A stretch of 64,000 nucleotides of DNA from Zopfochytrium polystomum (Eukaryota; Chytridiomycota; Chytridiomycetes; Chytridiales; Chytridiaceae), in NCBI GenBank assembly GCA_025765615.1, contig JAIVFJ010000162.1:62001-126000 (forward strand), read 5' to 3'. Made by a program: the position numbers and the translations under genes. Below the pieces are notes generated by a model. The model saw nothing but the letters and a program-made list of their open reading frames with translations. It did no database searches and was not told the origin of the DNA. The number at the start of each line of letters is the position of its first letter. Positions within the stretch are counted from its first letter, which is position 1. This document shows, in pieces, positions 1-11,285 of the stretch.

Positions 1-1082
1 GCCTTCACTGCCACGGCTGCCTTTGTGATTGGCGGCACCACCTGGCACTCGCTCCTCAGGTCCAGGTGGTTGCTGCTCAGAGGCGGAGCCTCCAGGCCCT
101 GCAGGAGGCCTTCAGGCCTTCAAAGCTCCTCATTGTTGATGAGTATTCAATGGCGAGCGCAGAGATGCTCAGCAAGATTGACTCCAGGCTCAAGCAGGCC
201 TTTCTCTCCAACATGCCTTTTGGTGGCCTGTCAGTGCTGCTTGTGGATGACCTGGCCCAGATCCCCCCCGTTGATGAGACTCCCCTCTACAACTCTGCTG
301 CTGCAACCAGCGCCATTGGCAGGGCAGGAACTTGCCTTTCAGCACTTTCGCCTGACTGCAAGGCTTGTCCAGGTTCACTGGCAGCAGGTTGCTGCCAATG
401 ACAACAACAAGGCTGCCTTTGCGCAGATCCTGGCGGGCCGCAGAGACGGCAATATGACCATGGACCAGTGGAGGTTTCTGATGAACACCTGCAGCAATGA
501 GTGTGCCCAGGCAAGCCAGTAGCTCCGTAGCTGCTTTGCCCTTGCCTTCCCTCTCTTCTTTGCAAACAAGGATATCCAAGCACATAACTGTGCCAGACTC
601 AGGGCCTCGGTTCTCCTGTTCCTTGCGTTTCTGCCTGCAACATGCCTCAGAGCGCCAAAGGGCTGAGCCGGGATGCCTTTGCGGGCCTGGAGAATGTCAT
701 CTACCTTGCAGTTGGCGCAAGGGTCTGTCTGACAAACAACATATGGAAGGCAGCGGGCTTGAATAACGGTGCCAGAGGAATGGTTGTTGATATTGTCTTT
801 GGCGCCCAGGATCCAGCTCTCCCGCTGTTTGTGGTGCTTGAGATGGATGTCTACAATGGACCCTTCCTTCCTGACTGCCCAAGGACTGTGGCAGTGGCCC
901 CTTTAACCATGAGGGGTGGCAGTGACCAGTACCAGCTTCCTCTTTGCCTTGCCTACGCAATGACCATCCACAAGTGCCAGGGGCAGACCATGGACATGGT
1001 TGTTGTTGACATTGGCGAAGATGAAACATCCCCAGGGCTGACCGTTGTCGCCTTGAGCAGGGTGCGCCAGTTTCTGGCTTGA
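1..1082 (+). pseudogene. PIF1-type DNA helicase, 5'-truncated and frameshifted
   Basis: Fragments in several + frames follow the order of a PIF1-family superfamily 1B helicase. Bases 1-60 encode the stretch ending GGTTWHSLL, like motif Ia/Ic. Bases 63-290 carry Walker B (LLIVDEYSM) and the QIPPVDE motif. Bases 300-522 carry the region ending RRDGNMTMDQWRFLMN. Bases 642-1082 carry the C-terminal LAYAMTIHKCQGQTMD and VALSRVR motifs (motifs V/VI). The reading frame changes at least three times and no splice pattern that repairs it is obvious, so it reads as decayed. The Walker A end lies outside the window. PIF1-like domains occur in host helicases and in Helitron transposons. A Helitron remnant is possible, but no Rep domain or Helitron terminus was seen. 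Confidence 0.7.
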
Positions 1083-1882
1083 TCCTCAAGGCCTTTTCTT
1101 TCAACAAAGTGGAACGGCTTGCAAGCTCTGAAGGGGTGAGAAGAAGAATCGCCCTCGATCATAGGCTGGATCAGTTGTCCATTCTTTTGTGACTCTTCCT
1201 GCTTAGTGCTTTTTTTTTTTAATTTGGCACTGTGTGCTGGATTATAACTATACATGAGGGCGAGTTGCAAGGCTCTGCCTTCAGATATCTTAAGAATGCA
1301 GTAACGTTCTCGTTTTAACGGGGATACAGCCCTGCAGCAGCAGTTCGGTTTGCTGCCGATTAATAAATTTTTTGAATATTCTTGGTGTCCCGCACTGCGA
1401 AAAAACACAACTGTTGCAACGAACCCGTATGGTTTGTCTTTGGTGCCCAATCAAAATTCTGCGGAAAAACTGAAGAAGGAAGGCAGGACACGTGCCCTTT
1501 ACCACATTTCCGCATGTCTTTCTGTCTGTCTGTCTCCCTCCTCAGGGCAATGGCGCATACCCGGAGCAAGGTTGGTCAGGTCGCTTGCCCTCAATCACCC
1601 ACTCATCTTTGGACTGGATGCGCCTGTCCATCCATTGTTAAAGTCAACGGGCTGTCTATCTGTCTGTCAATGCCAACAGGCTGTTTATGTCACTCTGACT
1701 TGACATGATTAAATTGCCCTTGCCTCTGTTTTCTCTTTTTTTTTGGGACGGTTTATAAGTCAATGGGCATTCCCTAGTGCTCGTAAAGAAAATATATCTC
1801 AACGCTCTTTACTCTCTTCCTGCCAAATATGAGCAAAGAGTAGGGTCGAAGATGAACCAAGACAAGACGACGCCAGATGCCG
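1083..1882. other. Intergenic, no gene recognised
   Basis: Between the helicase pseudogene and the 3' end of the TTI2-like gene. It contains short CTGT runs near 1520-1540 and 1660-1670. Open frames here are short and show no family resemblance. Confidence 0.5.
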
Positions 1883-4800
1883 TCACGCTCCGCCGTCGTT
1901 TTCACCCAAAAGCCCTCGATAGAGCTCCGGGTTGACAGATCGTACGGCATCCACGTCCGGCTGAAATAGTTGTGTGCGGGGGAAATACGGGGCGAAGAAA
2001 TATCGTCATGAAAATAGCTCCGAAAGATCAATTCGCTCACCTGAATGGTTTCCTTGCAGACGCCCTGCAAAACGCTTGCAATCAACCGCAACTTGCCTCG
2101 CAGCGCTTGACGGGCTTTTGAGGAATTGCGAAAACGAATGAACGCAAAAAAATGATAAGACACGATCGTGTGTCTGAGCGATGCTTGGTACCTTCTTCGT
2201 CTTTCGCCAGGGCCTTGCGCCCATGCCTTTTCTCCCTCTCCTCATCGCTCGCAATGTCTTTCCACGCAACAGCCACGGCGGCGAGGACAACTCCATGATG
2301 ATTCGCGAGCCTACATACAGAAAATGTTTAGATAGTCCAGACGCATTCGGAAGGCAAGAACCTTATCCACGAGTTGGCCATTATCGCGATGATGGCGTCT
2401 GAGCAGTCGATTTGCGTGACGTAGTCCCCTCGATGCAGTTCGAGGACTCGCGTGGTCGCCTTCAGAATCGACTAATTTTGAGTCCGATTTTTCAAAGTTG
2501 TTCATTAGAAAAATACGTTGGCCGCTGTGACCCCTCGGCAGGCAAACCTTGAGGTACTGTATCGTCCACATATTGAGCTTATCGACAAGGGCCGGAATGT
2601 TTTTAAGCAGTATCTGCGAGGAGGCCACATGGCCTCCAAAACGTGAGCGCGAGCGGCCCAGCGAGGCCGTGGTTCAACGAACGCGTACCCTGACAACTTC
2701 AACTTTTCCTCCGGTCGCCATGGCCAAACCTCTGAGGATTCCGTCTTCCATAATCGACTCCATCTTTTGAAAGGACGCTTTTGACCCTTCGACCTCTGCA
2801 AATGTCGCAAACTCGATAGAGGCTTGCAAGGCCGCGTTGAGGACGTTCGGATGCGAGTGGTAAGAAAAGCATACTTTAAGTGCCTGTTTGCGGTGGTGGT
2901 TAAGGCCACCAGGCCGCAGTAACAAGTGCACGTTTCACCTCAAAGAACACATCGGTGAGACCCGTTTTTCTCAAATCGGTGGCAACCGAGTTTGCCACGA
3001 CGTGCTGAAGGAGTCGCACGCCTCGCTCCTTGTACACGGGATCATAGTCGTCAATCATTGTCAGCATAGGAGGAACAACAAGGTACTGTATGGGTGCGAG
3101 CCGAGGATACTATGCCTCACACGTGAGCTTTTTGGGGGGAGCGTGAAAAAGCAACATCTCGTACCTTTGTCTTGGTGACGACAAACTCTAAGATTTCTAC
3201 ACATTCGATCTTTGACAATTTCCAAGGTTGCTCATTATAAATAGCGCCAATATCTTCGTCTGGATTGGCAGGTTTCTTGGACGTTTTCGCACGATTGCCC
3301 TCAGAGTCCACTCTGGTCTCTTGAAAGAAAGGGCGGATCTCTTCTTCCAGAATAGTTTTCGCGTACTTTTCCAAGCACAATTCGATGGTTGATGCTTTCG
3401 ATACTCGCTTGAGGAGCTCCGCCGCAAAGTCTACAGCCAACAAATGTCAGAGTGCTTTTCCTATAGAAAAATTATGAAAAATTAAAAGTACACCTTCGAC
3501 CGACTGCGTGTTTTCCTCCGTCCGCCACCTCTGTCGCTTATCTCCCAAAAAGGCCGCGATTCGGAGAAGCAAGTCGTACACCAAAGGATCGCTCAATTTC
3601 TTTGAATTGCGCTTCTATCAGACCATCGAACCAAAGGATAACTGGCTCATTACCAGTTCGGACAGTCCTGAGAGGAGAAGTCGGCCTAACCGGAATGCCT
3701 GATCCGCAACAGATCGAAACGCGTGAACTTCCGACCACACTTGCTTATCGGCGACTAAAGTCGTTTTCAGTCCACACGCCACCCGCCAGTCATACGTACC
3801 AGCTTCAAGGTCGTGACCAAAGCATTTTGGGATACCCAGAAGATTGTTCAGGGTATTTAGGGTTGAAGTACATTTCGAGGCGTCGAAGCCAACTAAACTC
3901 GTTCTCTCAAACAGGTTCGAGAGGAGCTTGAGCCTGAGAGGCTGGTCGAATGAGTAGAGCCAACGAGACTGGGGTAGTTTTCGATCCAACCTTTGCTCCC
4001 TTCGAATCGATTGCAAAATCAGTTATCCTGTCCATGAGCTCGTTCACTGAGATCAGCCTGCAAAAGGCAGTTTCTAGTTCGCTTTGAACAAGGCCACGCG
4101 TCAGATGAACAACAGAATAGGTCTTATCAACAGGAACACACATTATTGCGCGGACTGCCTCTGGAGTCTTCTGAAGATCCTTGTTCGCTTGCAGCTGCAA
4201 AAAGACCGACAGTACCGATTTAACGGCCAGTTCACCGGAAGGACTTGTGCATGCGTGGCGCGCGTCAAACAGCCACTTGAGAACACACAGAGGGTTTCGC
4301 TGTGCGTCAAACGTGGCTTTGCTGTCGAAAAATCTCGACTCGTCATTTGCTTCTTTCAAAGTCTTTGGCGGAATGGACGTTTTTTAACACTAAAATAATG
4401 TTGTCGTGATTGTCAGCCAGATACCTCGAGTTCAAAAGTTTCCCAGGCAAATGCATCGCCAAGCGACTGGCAAACCGTCCAGACAGCAGTGGAAAGATCA
4501 CTCAAACCGAACCGAGTCATTGCTAGTAGGCAGGTGACGAGCTGTTTGTTCCGTGCCTTGAAATGGCCACAACTGATGGCCAGCTTGAGCACACCCAACG
4601 CTGGCAGTAGTACTTCCAATTCCGAGTCTGAAGCAATCTTTTCCACAAGGCCGACAACGCGATCTTTGGTTTAAGAGAAGCAAATGAACGGTCATTCACC
4701 ATGACGACAGGAAGGTTGTCGTTACCTTTGAGAGGCTCGCTGTTGGTTAACTTTCCCAAAATCTTCATTACAGGAATCGCAAGTTTTCCAGCAACGTCTG

Positions 4801-5675
4801 CGCGGACTCTTCGTGCGCGATCCAATATAAAAATATCGGCTACATCCAGAGCCGCAATCGCCGTGCCTTCGCTCACAGCGTTTCCGCGCTCAGCTAGCGA
4901 CAGTACGGCCGAACTGAACGTCTTCGAGACATGGGATGCTTTAGAAAGCAATGCTAGGTTTGTGCACCCTGTAAATTTACCTGAACAAAATGACTGCGGC
5001 ACTCTAACGAAAGTGCAGAAAAGGCGCCCGGTAACTGCATTGCGCGGAGGCAGTCACGCATCCTCTCTGCGACTGTTTCCAGAGCATCGACTTTGCCCCC
5101 GACTGGTTCTGACTTCGCCCGTTCGGATACTCTCGCCAGGCAATTGAGGACGGCAATGACCGCAGTTTCGTCACCTCCAAGAGCTGCCAGACTATCCAAC
5201 AACTTGCGCGTGGCATCTGCGAGCCAAGTAGAGAAGTCTGGAAATGATGAGGGTATGATTCCAGACTCTAAAGAAGTTTCGATTCGCTGTTTGAGAGTGA
5301 CGCGTTTTGGTCCCAGATTGAGTAGTCAGTTCAGTTTGTGGTCAATTCAACATATGAAAGAGCGGAGAGTAGAGGAACCTCAATGACGCTGGCATGCGCC
5401 GAAGGCGGTGTCGTTGCTGCATTCGCTCGTTCTGGCTCTTTTACGATGTCCAGGGATGCCACTGGAACCACCAAGGACGCGGTGGACTTCTTCTTCTTGT
5501 TTCGCTTCCTCTTCTTCTTGCTCGAAGACCTCGCCGCCGAGGTCTGGTTCGGCTCCGTGGGGCCTTTGTCGGTGTCCCCTTCGTTGCCGCCGCCGCCGCC
5601 GCCGTCGTCATCGTCGTCGACGGCGTTGTCGTTGTTGTCATCTTGTTTCGTCTTTGTGGGGTCCGATGGAGCCAT
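1883..5675 (-). CDS. TTI2: TTI2-like TTT-complex protein, multi-exon
   Basis: Probable subunit of the TELO2-TTI1-TTI2 co-chaperone complex, which stabilises PIK-related kinases such as TOR, ATM and ATR. The best evidence is the Tti2 signature on the minus strand near 3100-2940: VVPPMLTMIDDYDPVYKERG, then GVRLLQHVV and LRKTGLTDVFFEV. Before it comes an alpha-helical stretch (about 3440-3180, PWKLSKIECVEILEFV). After it come helical exons ending in LRLIASVLQGVCKETIQ, and a last exon reading VNPELYRGLL with stop at 1883. The N-terminus (5675-5390) is low-complexity: poly-Asp, poly-Gly and a KKKRKRNKKKK basic cluster. The middle exons (4990-3600) look like HEAT/ARM solenoid helices. The start is the ATG at 5675; a TTG just upstream is unlikely. 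The protein would be much longer than human TTI2 (about 500 aa), so two fused or adjacent genes cannot be excluded. Internal exon borders are approximate. Confidence 0.6.
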
Positions 5676-5716
5676 GCTCGTCAAGCGCTCTGGAATTTGT
5701 CAAGTGACAAGTCTGC
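5676..5716. promoter_or_regulatory. 41-bp divergent intergenic interval between TTI2-like and ZNF277-like genes
   Basis: The two start codons face away from each other with only 41 bp between them. Transcription start sites of both genes must lie here or inside the opposite gene's coding region. No TATA box is visible. Inference: a shared bidirectional promoter. Confidence 0.45.
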
Positions 5717-7652
5717 ATGGACGAGGCTCCTGCTGCGCGGTCAAGCAGGCCCTCTGGCCAAGGCGGCGCTTGGGGGCGAGGACGAGGCGCCGCGACCACG
5801 GATCCGAACGCTGGCGGCCCAGCCGCAAGGACGCCGCCCGAGGACAGCGCGCCCGAGGATCGGCGGCGGAGCGGACGCGGCCGTGGTCATGCTGCGGCAG
5901 CATCGGACGGCGGATCTGGATCTCTGGGAATTACTTCGCCGCCGAGCGTTGCTGGCGGTGCCCCTGAAGCAAGAGCGACGCGTGGAAGAGGGACAACCAC
6001 TCGTGGAGGCCGATCGGGAGCCGCCGGGCATGCAAGGCCGCCGCCGCCGCCGCCGGCAGATGGCGGAAAGGGCTCCAGGAACAGCCAGTCGGGCGGAACG
6101 CGACCCCGTGTCGATCACGCAGAGTCATCGTCCGAGGAAGCCACGGACTCGGAGGATCCGATCAAAAAGCCCCCACTCGCACCCCTGACAACGTTTTGGA
6201 CACCAGTTGTGTTTCACTGCCCACTGCCTGACTGTCCACCCGATACCGTTCCAGTGACGAACCCGTACCATGCGTTAAATCACTTGCGAGACGACCACAG
6301 GCTGGCGATCGTCTCGCCAGAACAAGTTATGCCCTTCTTGGACCGCTATATCAACGCATGGGCGGTGCGGATAGCAGAGCGAGGAGTGACTGGTTGCGGG
6401 TTCTCATCATCTAGCAGTGAAGGTTCGCATGGCCCATTTCAGGTTGTTTCTGATTTGTTCGCCTCGTAGGAGGGGTACTGCATATGATGGACCCTGATGC
6501 AAACAGTGAAGACAAGGCTATACGCAACGACCTTCAACGTGTGAAACTGGTGCGACAATCCTGCTAGTTTAGTTTTCCGCACTGACGATCAGTCGAAATT
6601 GCAGAACGAAATGCTGGCGAGGCAAGAGAGAGAGCGAGTCGAGGATGCCATGCATCCGAGAAATTGCCTCTTCTGCAAGCACGTTTTGGAGAACCGCCAC
6701 GAGCTCTTCAAGCACATGTTCAACGAACACAGCTTCAACATAGGCTTGCCAGATAACTTGGTGGAAATCAATGAGTTCCTGGACCTTGTATCCGCAAAAC
6801 TTACTAGGTAGCTTCTCTCGGGATCAAGATCTGATAACTTTGGCTAAGTGGCCTCCACGCATTTAGTCTGCAGTGTATTTATTGCGAGAAACTATTCAAA
6901 TCATCTGCCGTACTACGGAAGCACATGCGGAAGAAGAAGCATTTTAAGATCAATCCTCGAAACCAAGGTGATTTTCTTTTTTGCTTCTTGCTTGATTTGA
7001 CACGCGATTACAGGCTATGATCGATTTTACATCATCAACTATCTTGAGCCGGGGAAGAACTGGGAAAGCTACCAAAATGAGCAATACGAAAGTGACGAGG
7101 ACAAGGACGGAAAGTGAGGAGAGCTGATAGCGAGGATAGCGGGTACTGAAATTATGCAACAGCGAATGGGAAGACTGGAAAGATGCAAGTGATGCCGACA
7201 GAACCATGTGCCTCTTCGACGAAAACGTATTCGATACTGTTGCCGATGCGGTGGCGCACTTGAATTTCGCTCACGGTTTCGACTTGAAACAGATCCGCGC
7301 TGCCGCAGGTAATACTATCATCCCCTAGGCTCCGAGCCACTAAACCAAATCTATCAATCAATGCGCACAATTAATGAACGAATGAATGACTCGTTTTTCC
7401 GTAGGATTAGACTTTTACGGAGTCATCCGACTCATCAACTTTATTCGTCAGAAAGCTGCGCACGGTGCCTGCCACCACTGTGGGCAAGCGTTTGAGACGA
7501 TGGAGGGGCTTGCAGCGCATTACGTCAGTACTGACCACGCCAGGATGATACCTCAGCCGTCTGACAGCCTTTGGTCAGATCCAATGTACCTGTTTCCCAC
7601 CTACGATGACGACCCGCTGCTCACTTGGGACAACGAGGAGGAGGAGGACTGA
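5717..7652 (+). CDS. ZNF277: ZNF277-like C2H2 zinc-finger protein
   Basis: Homologue of zinc finger protein 277, a conserved nuclear protein linked in animals to ribosomal protein uS5 and to Polycomb. Seven exons splice into one 531-codon frame: 5717-6422, 6470-6549, 6593-6807, 6867-6967, 7014-7113, 7163-7308, 7405-7652. Diagnostic stretches are CLFCKHVLENRHELFKHM followed by FNIGLPDNLVEINEFL, then LQCIYCEKLFKSSAVLRKHM, then YDRFYIINYLEPGKNWE, and C-terminal CHHCGQAFETMEGLAAH followed by YLFPTYDDDPLL. The first 160 residues are disordered (Gly/Arg/Pro). One finger (exon 6) reads CLFDENVF where the family has CLFC, so it lacks one zinc ligand. Start chosen as the first ATG, opposite the divergent TTI2-like gene. 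Confidence 0.9.
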
Positions 7653-8005
7653 AGGATGACGTGGCCTGGTTGGTGCTGACTTGGTCGGGCCTTAGGACCT
7701 GACAAGTCCAGCCCTTTCTTTCTTTTTTTTTTTTTTTTTTTTGTTGCTTTTTTCTTCTCTTTTCTTTTTTCTTTCCACTCCCCACAATACCAGTCTTTTC
7801 GTTCAAAAGAAATATCAAACCAAAAGAAAAAAAGAAAAGAAAAAAACAACAACAACAACAAGTCGGGACCGGGAGGGCCTTCGCTGGATCGACCAACGCT
7901 CTCGGCCGTGACACCACCCCACCACACCACACACCACACGCCCGGCCGAACCTTTCACGCCCGTTCTCGCACCACACCCTTCACTCCAGCCAACCCCTTC
8001 CAGCC
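7653..8005. other. Intergenic with T-rich and A-rich tracts
   Basis: A pyrimidine/T-rich run (7720-7800) is followed by an A/CAA-rich stretch (7825-7862), then CACC-rich sequence up to the next start codon. Probably the ZNF277 3' UTR and the NOLC1 promoter. Confidence 0.5.
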
Positions 8006-10830
8006 ATGACCGACTTTGACCAGTGGGTCCCCGTAGTCCACGCATTCCTTGAGGATGCCGGCGCGAAGAAGACGGCGCAAGCCTTGCGCGCAGAGCTGGG
8101 CAAGCACGGCGCCAATCGCGAGGTTTGAAGACGCCCTCTCCGGCCGCCGCGCGCTCGGAAACTTGCAGCTAGTTTGCTCATCAACCCCTTCACTCGTGGC
8201 CTTTCTGTTCCCGTTTCTTCAAATCAGATCACGAACCGCAAGGCCCTGAAAGCGTCGCTCATTGATTTTTTCAAGAAGAACTTCCCACAGTTGAGCAAAC
8301 TCCCTTCTTCTTCCGTCCCCTCCCACCCCCTTCTTCCTGACTCGGAAGAAGTAAAGTCTGGCTGACCTCGCTTTACGTGCAACCGTCTTTTTATAAACAC
8401 CAGACCTGCTGCCAAACAGGGCAAGGTCGACTCCATGGACGTCGACGAAGAAAGCGAAGACGACGACGGAGAGGAGTCCTCCAGCGAGGAAGAGAGTGAA
8501 GAAGAAAATGCCGCACCAAAGCCAACAGTTGCGCCCGCGAAGGAGGAGGAGAGCAGCGACGAAAGCGACGATGAGGAGTCCTCCAGCGAAGAAGAGAGTG
8601 ATGACGAACCAAGAGTATTTCCCATGAGGATGGGGGAAAGCAGCGACGAGGACAGCTCGAGCGACGAGGACAGCTCGAGCGACGACAGCGATGATGAGTC
8701 TAGCGAAGAGGAAAAGCCAAAGGCAGCGACCGCGACCCCGGCGAAAAAGGCAGAGGAGGAGAGCAGCGACGAATCCGACGACTCCGACGAATCCGAGGAG
8801 GAGAGCGAAGACGAGAAACCGGCCCAAAAAGCCGCCCCAAAAGCAGCTGCTGCACCCACTTCGAAAAAGGAAGAAAGCAGCGACGAAGAGGAGTCCGACG
8901 ATGACGAGGACAGCGAAGACGAAAAACCGGCACCGAAAAGTGCTGCTTCCGCCCCGGCGAAAAAAGCCGAATGCAGCGACGAGGACGACGACGACGATGA
9001 CAGTGAGGACGAGAAACCCGCGCCAAAAGCCGCACCGGCAGCTGCAAAGAAGGAGGAGAGCAGCGACGAAGATGAATCAGACGATGACGATGAAAGCGAC
9101 GACGACAAGCCGACTTCGAAAGCCGCTCCTGCAAGCGCGACTAAGAAGGAGGAAGAGGAAAGCAGCGATGAAGAGGACTCAGACGATGAGGACGAGAGCG
9201 AGAACGAGAAGCCGGCGCCTAAAGCCTCGACCCCGGCGGTTGCAAAGAAAGATGACAAAAAGCCAGCCCCAAAAACTGTCACATTCGTTGCGAAGAAGGA
9301 TGAGAGCGATGACGATTCCAGCGATGAAGACGAGAGTGAAGACGAAAAGCCGGCGCCAAAAACTGCCCCGGCAGCGAAGAAGGATGAAAGCAGTGATGAC
9401 GACTCGGACTCAGACGAAGAGAGTAATGACGAAAAGCCCGCCCCAAAAGTCTCGACCTCTGTAGCGGCGAAAACGGAAGAGAGCAGCGACGAGGACGATT
9501 CTGATGACGAAGAGAGCGAAGAAAGTGAAGACGAAAAGCCGGCGCCCAAGGCGGCTGCCTCTGCTGCCGCGAAGAAAGCTGAGAGCAGCGACGAAGACAG
9601 CGACTCTAGTGAGGAGAGCGACGACGAAATGGAGGTGGACGAACCCAAACCAAAGGCTGCAACTGCAACCAAGCCAAAGGAAAGTAGCGATGAAGAAGAC
9701 AGCGACGAGGACGATTCGGACAGCGAAGACGAGAAGCCTGCGCCCAAACAGACTGTCACAACTGCTACTCCCAAGAAGGATGTCACGGCGGCTGCTCCTA
9801 AGAAGGCTCAAGAGTCGAGCGACGAAAGCGAGGAGGACTCTAGTGAGGAGGAGAGCGATGAGGAAGAAGCAAAGCCGACGAAAGCGGCCGCACCAGCAGC
9901 GAAGAAGGAGGAGAGCAGCGATGAGGAGGACTCGGACGATGATGGTGACGATAGCGAGGACGACAAACCAGCAGAAACGACGCCTGCTCCGGCCAAAAAA
10001 GAGGAAAGCAGCGATGAGGATTCATCGGATGAGGAGGAAGAGGAGGAGGAGGAGGAAAAGACGGCGAAACCAGCGGCGAACGGCACGTCCAAGAGCAATG
10101 GTGCCGCGACAAAGGGCGCTGCAAAAGATGAAAGCAGTGATGAGGAAGACAGCGACGAAGAATCGTCGGAGGAGGAGAAGCCAAAGGCGAACGGCAAAAC
10201 AAATGCAACCAAGAAGGACGAGTCCAGCGATGACGACTCTGACGAAGAGTCAGACGACGACAGTGCGATGGCCGTTGACCAAAACAAGAAGCCCAACGGC
10301 AAGCAGCAAGCGTCTGCCCCGCCAGCCGGAACGAAGCGAGCGGCTGTGAACGGCCACAACGGGCAAGGCAACGCCCCCAAGCGGCAGAAAGTGGAGAACG
10401 GCACGTCATGGAAAGAGACATCCAACGGAAAGAAGGGCAGCAAGCATCAGGAGCCCTTCCGACGCGTCCGGGAGGAGGAGGTTCAATTTGTGGACGAACG
10501 GCTCAAGGACAATCGTTTCGAGGCGAAAGGAGGCGCAGAACGTGCCTACGGACTCAAAGCACACCAAGACCTGATTGTAACGAGAGGCGACAAGTTCCGG
10601 GCAGAGAAGGTGTGTATTTTTTTTTGGAATGCAGCGCTAGAAACCACCTTGTTAAACATGAAGACTTAACCGCAGAACAAGAAGAAGCGGGGCGCCTACC
10701 GCGGCGGTCAAATCGACCAGACCAGTTATTCCTACAAGGTGAGCTAGCTCTTTGTTCCGCCGGTGATGAGCAAGCAACCAACGTGTGTGTTTTCAAAACC
10801 TCACAGTTCCAGTACGATGACGATGAGTGA
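8006..10830 (+). CDS. SRP40: Nucleolar phosphoprotein NOLC1/Nopp140/SRP40-like
   Basis: Nucleolar chaperone of box C/D and H/ACA snoRNPs. Exon 1 (8006-8125) encodes a LisH-like helix (DQWVPVVHAFLEDAGAKKTA), as in Nopp140 N-termini. Exon 2 begins at 8228 (ITNRKALKASLIDFFKK). The main exon (from about 8402 to 10608) holds a long run of alternating acidic serine blocks (ESSDEE, SSDEDDSDD), ideal casein kinase 2 sites, and Lys/Ala/Pro linkers. The SRP40 C-terminal domain starts at PFRRVREEEVQFVDERL and crosses two introns (10609-10674 and 10738-10806) through NKKKRGAYRGGQID to SYKFQYDDDE. The phase between exon 2 and the main exon could not be settled by eye; the donor near 8351 is uncertain. Confidence 0.9.
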
Positions 10831-11285
10831 GAGACAACCGAAAGTCTCGCATCCTTGATCAAAAAAATCTGCTTTCACTCGTACCCGTTCTTTTTTAAGA
10901 ATCCTTTGCACTCAACTCTTGACCACTACTTCCATATTGTCCTCTATTTGTCCCGAACGCATCAGCGTGCGCTCCGCGGCAAGGTGTTTCCATTACCTTT
11001 CCTTTAGTTGCTTTTCTTTTCTGTTGGTTCTTTTTGGTATGCTGAACGATACTGTATTGGGGGGGTGTTCGTTTTCGTGGGATGTAATACAACCAGCCCG
11101 AGCAGAACGCGACTAATCGTAACTCTCTGGAAGAGCGCCTTTGAGACCCCCACTTGACACTGTGCTCGTTGGATCGGAGCCATCAGCGTGCGCACGCACC
11201 ATTCGAAACGGCGAAGGGCCGAGCAAGTAACTTCGTTGCAATCCAAAAGGTAAAATTTTGTGATCAGCCAACAGCACGGGGCTCG
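10831..11285. other. Intergenic between NOLC1 and the TYSND1-like gene
   Basis: 3' UTR followed by a probable promoter. No gene or RNA recognised. A TTG-initiated frame runs through 11154-11285 in phase with the next gene, but there is no in-frame ATG before 11286. Confidence 0.4.

Noticed and set aside
8224..9786. 520-codon minus-strand frame opposite NOLC1
   Set aside because: It is the complement of the repetitive SSDE array (Ser/Leu/Phe-rich), while the + strand has clear LisH and SRP40 C-terminal homology.
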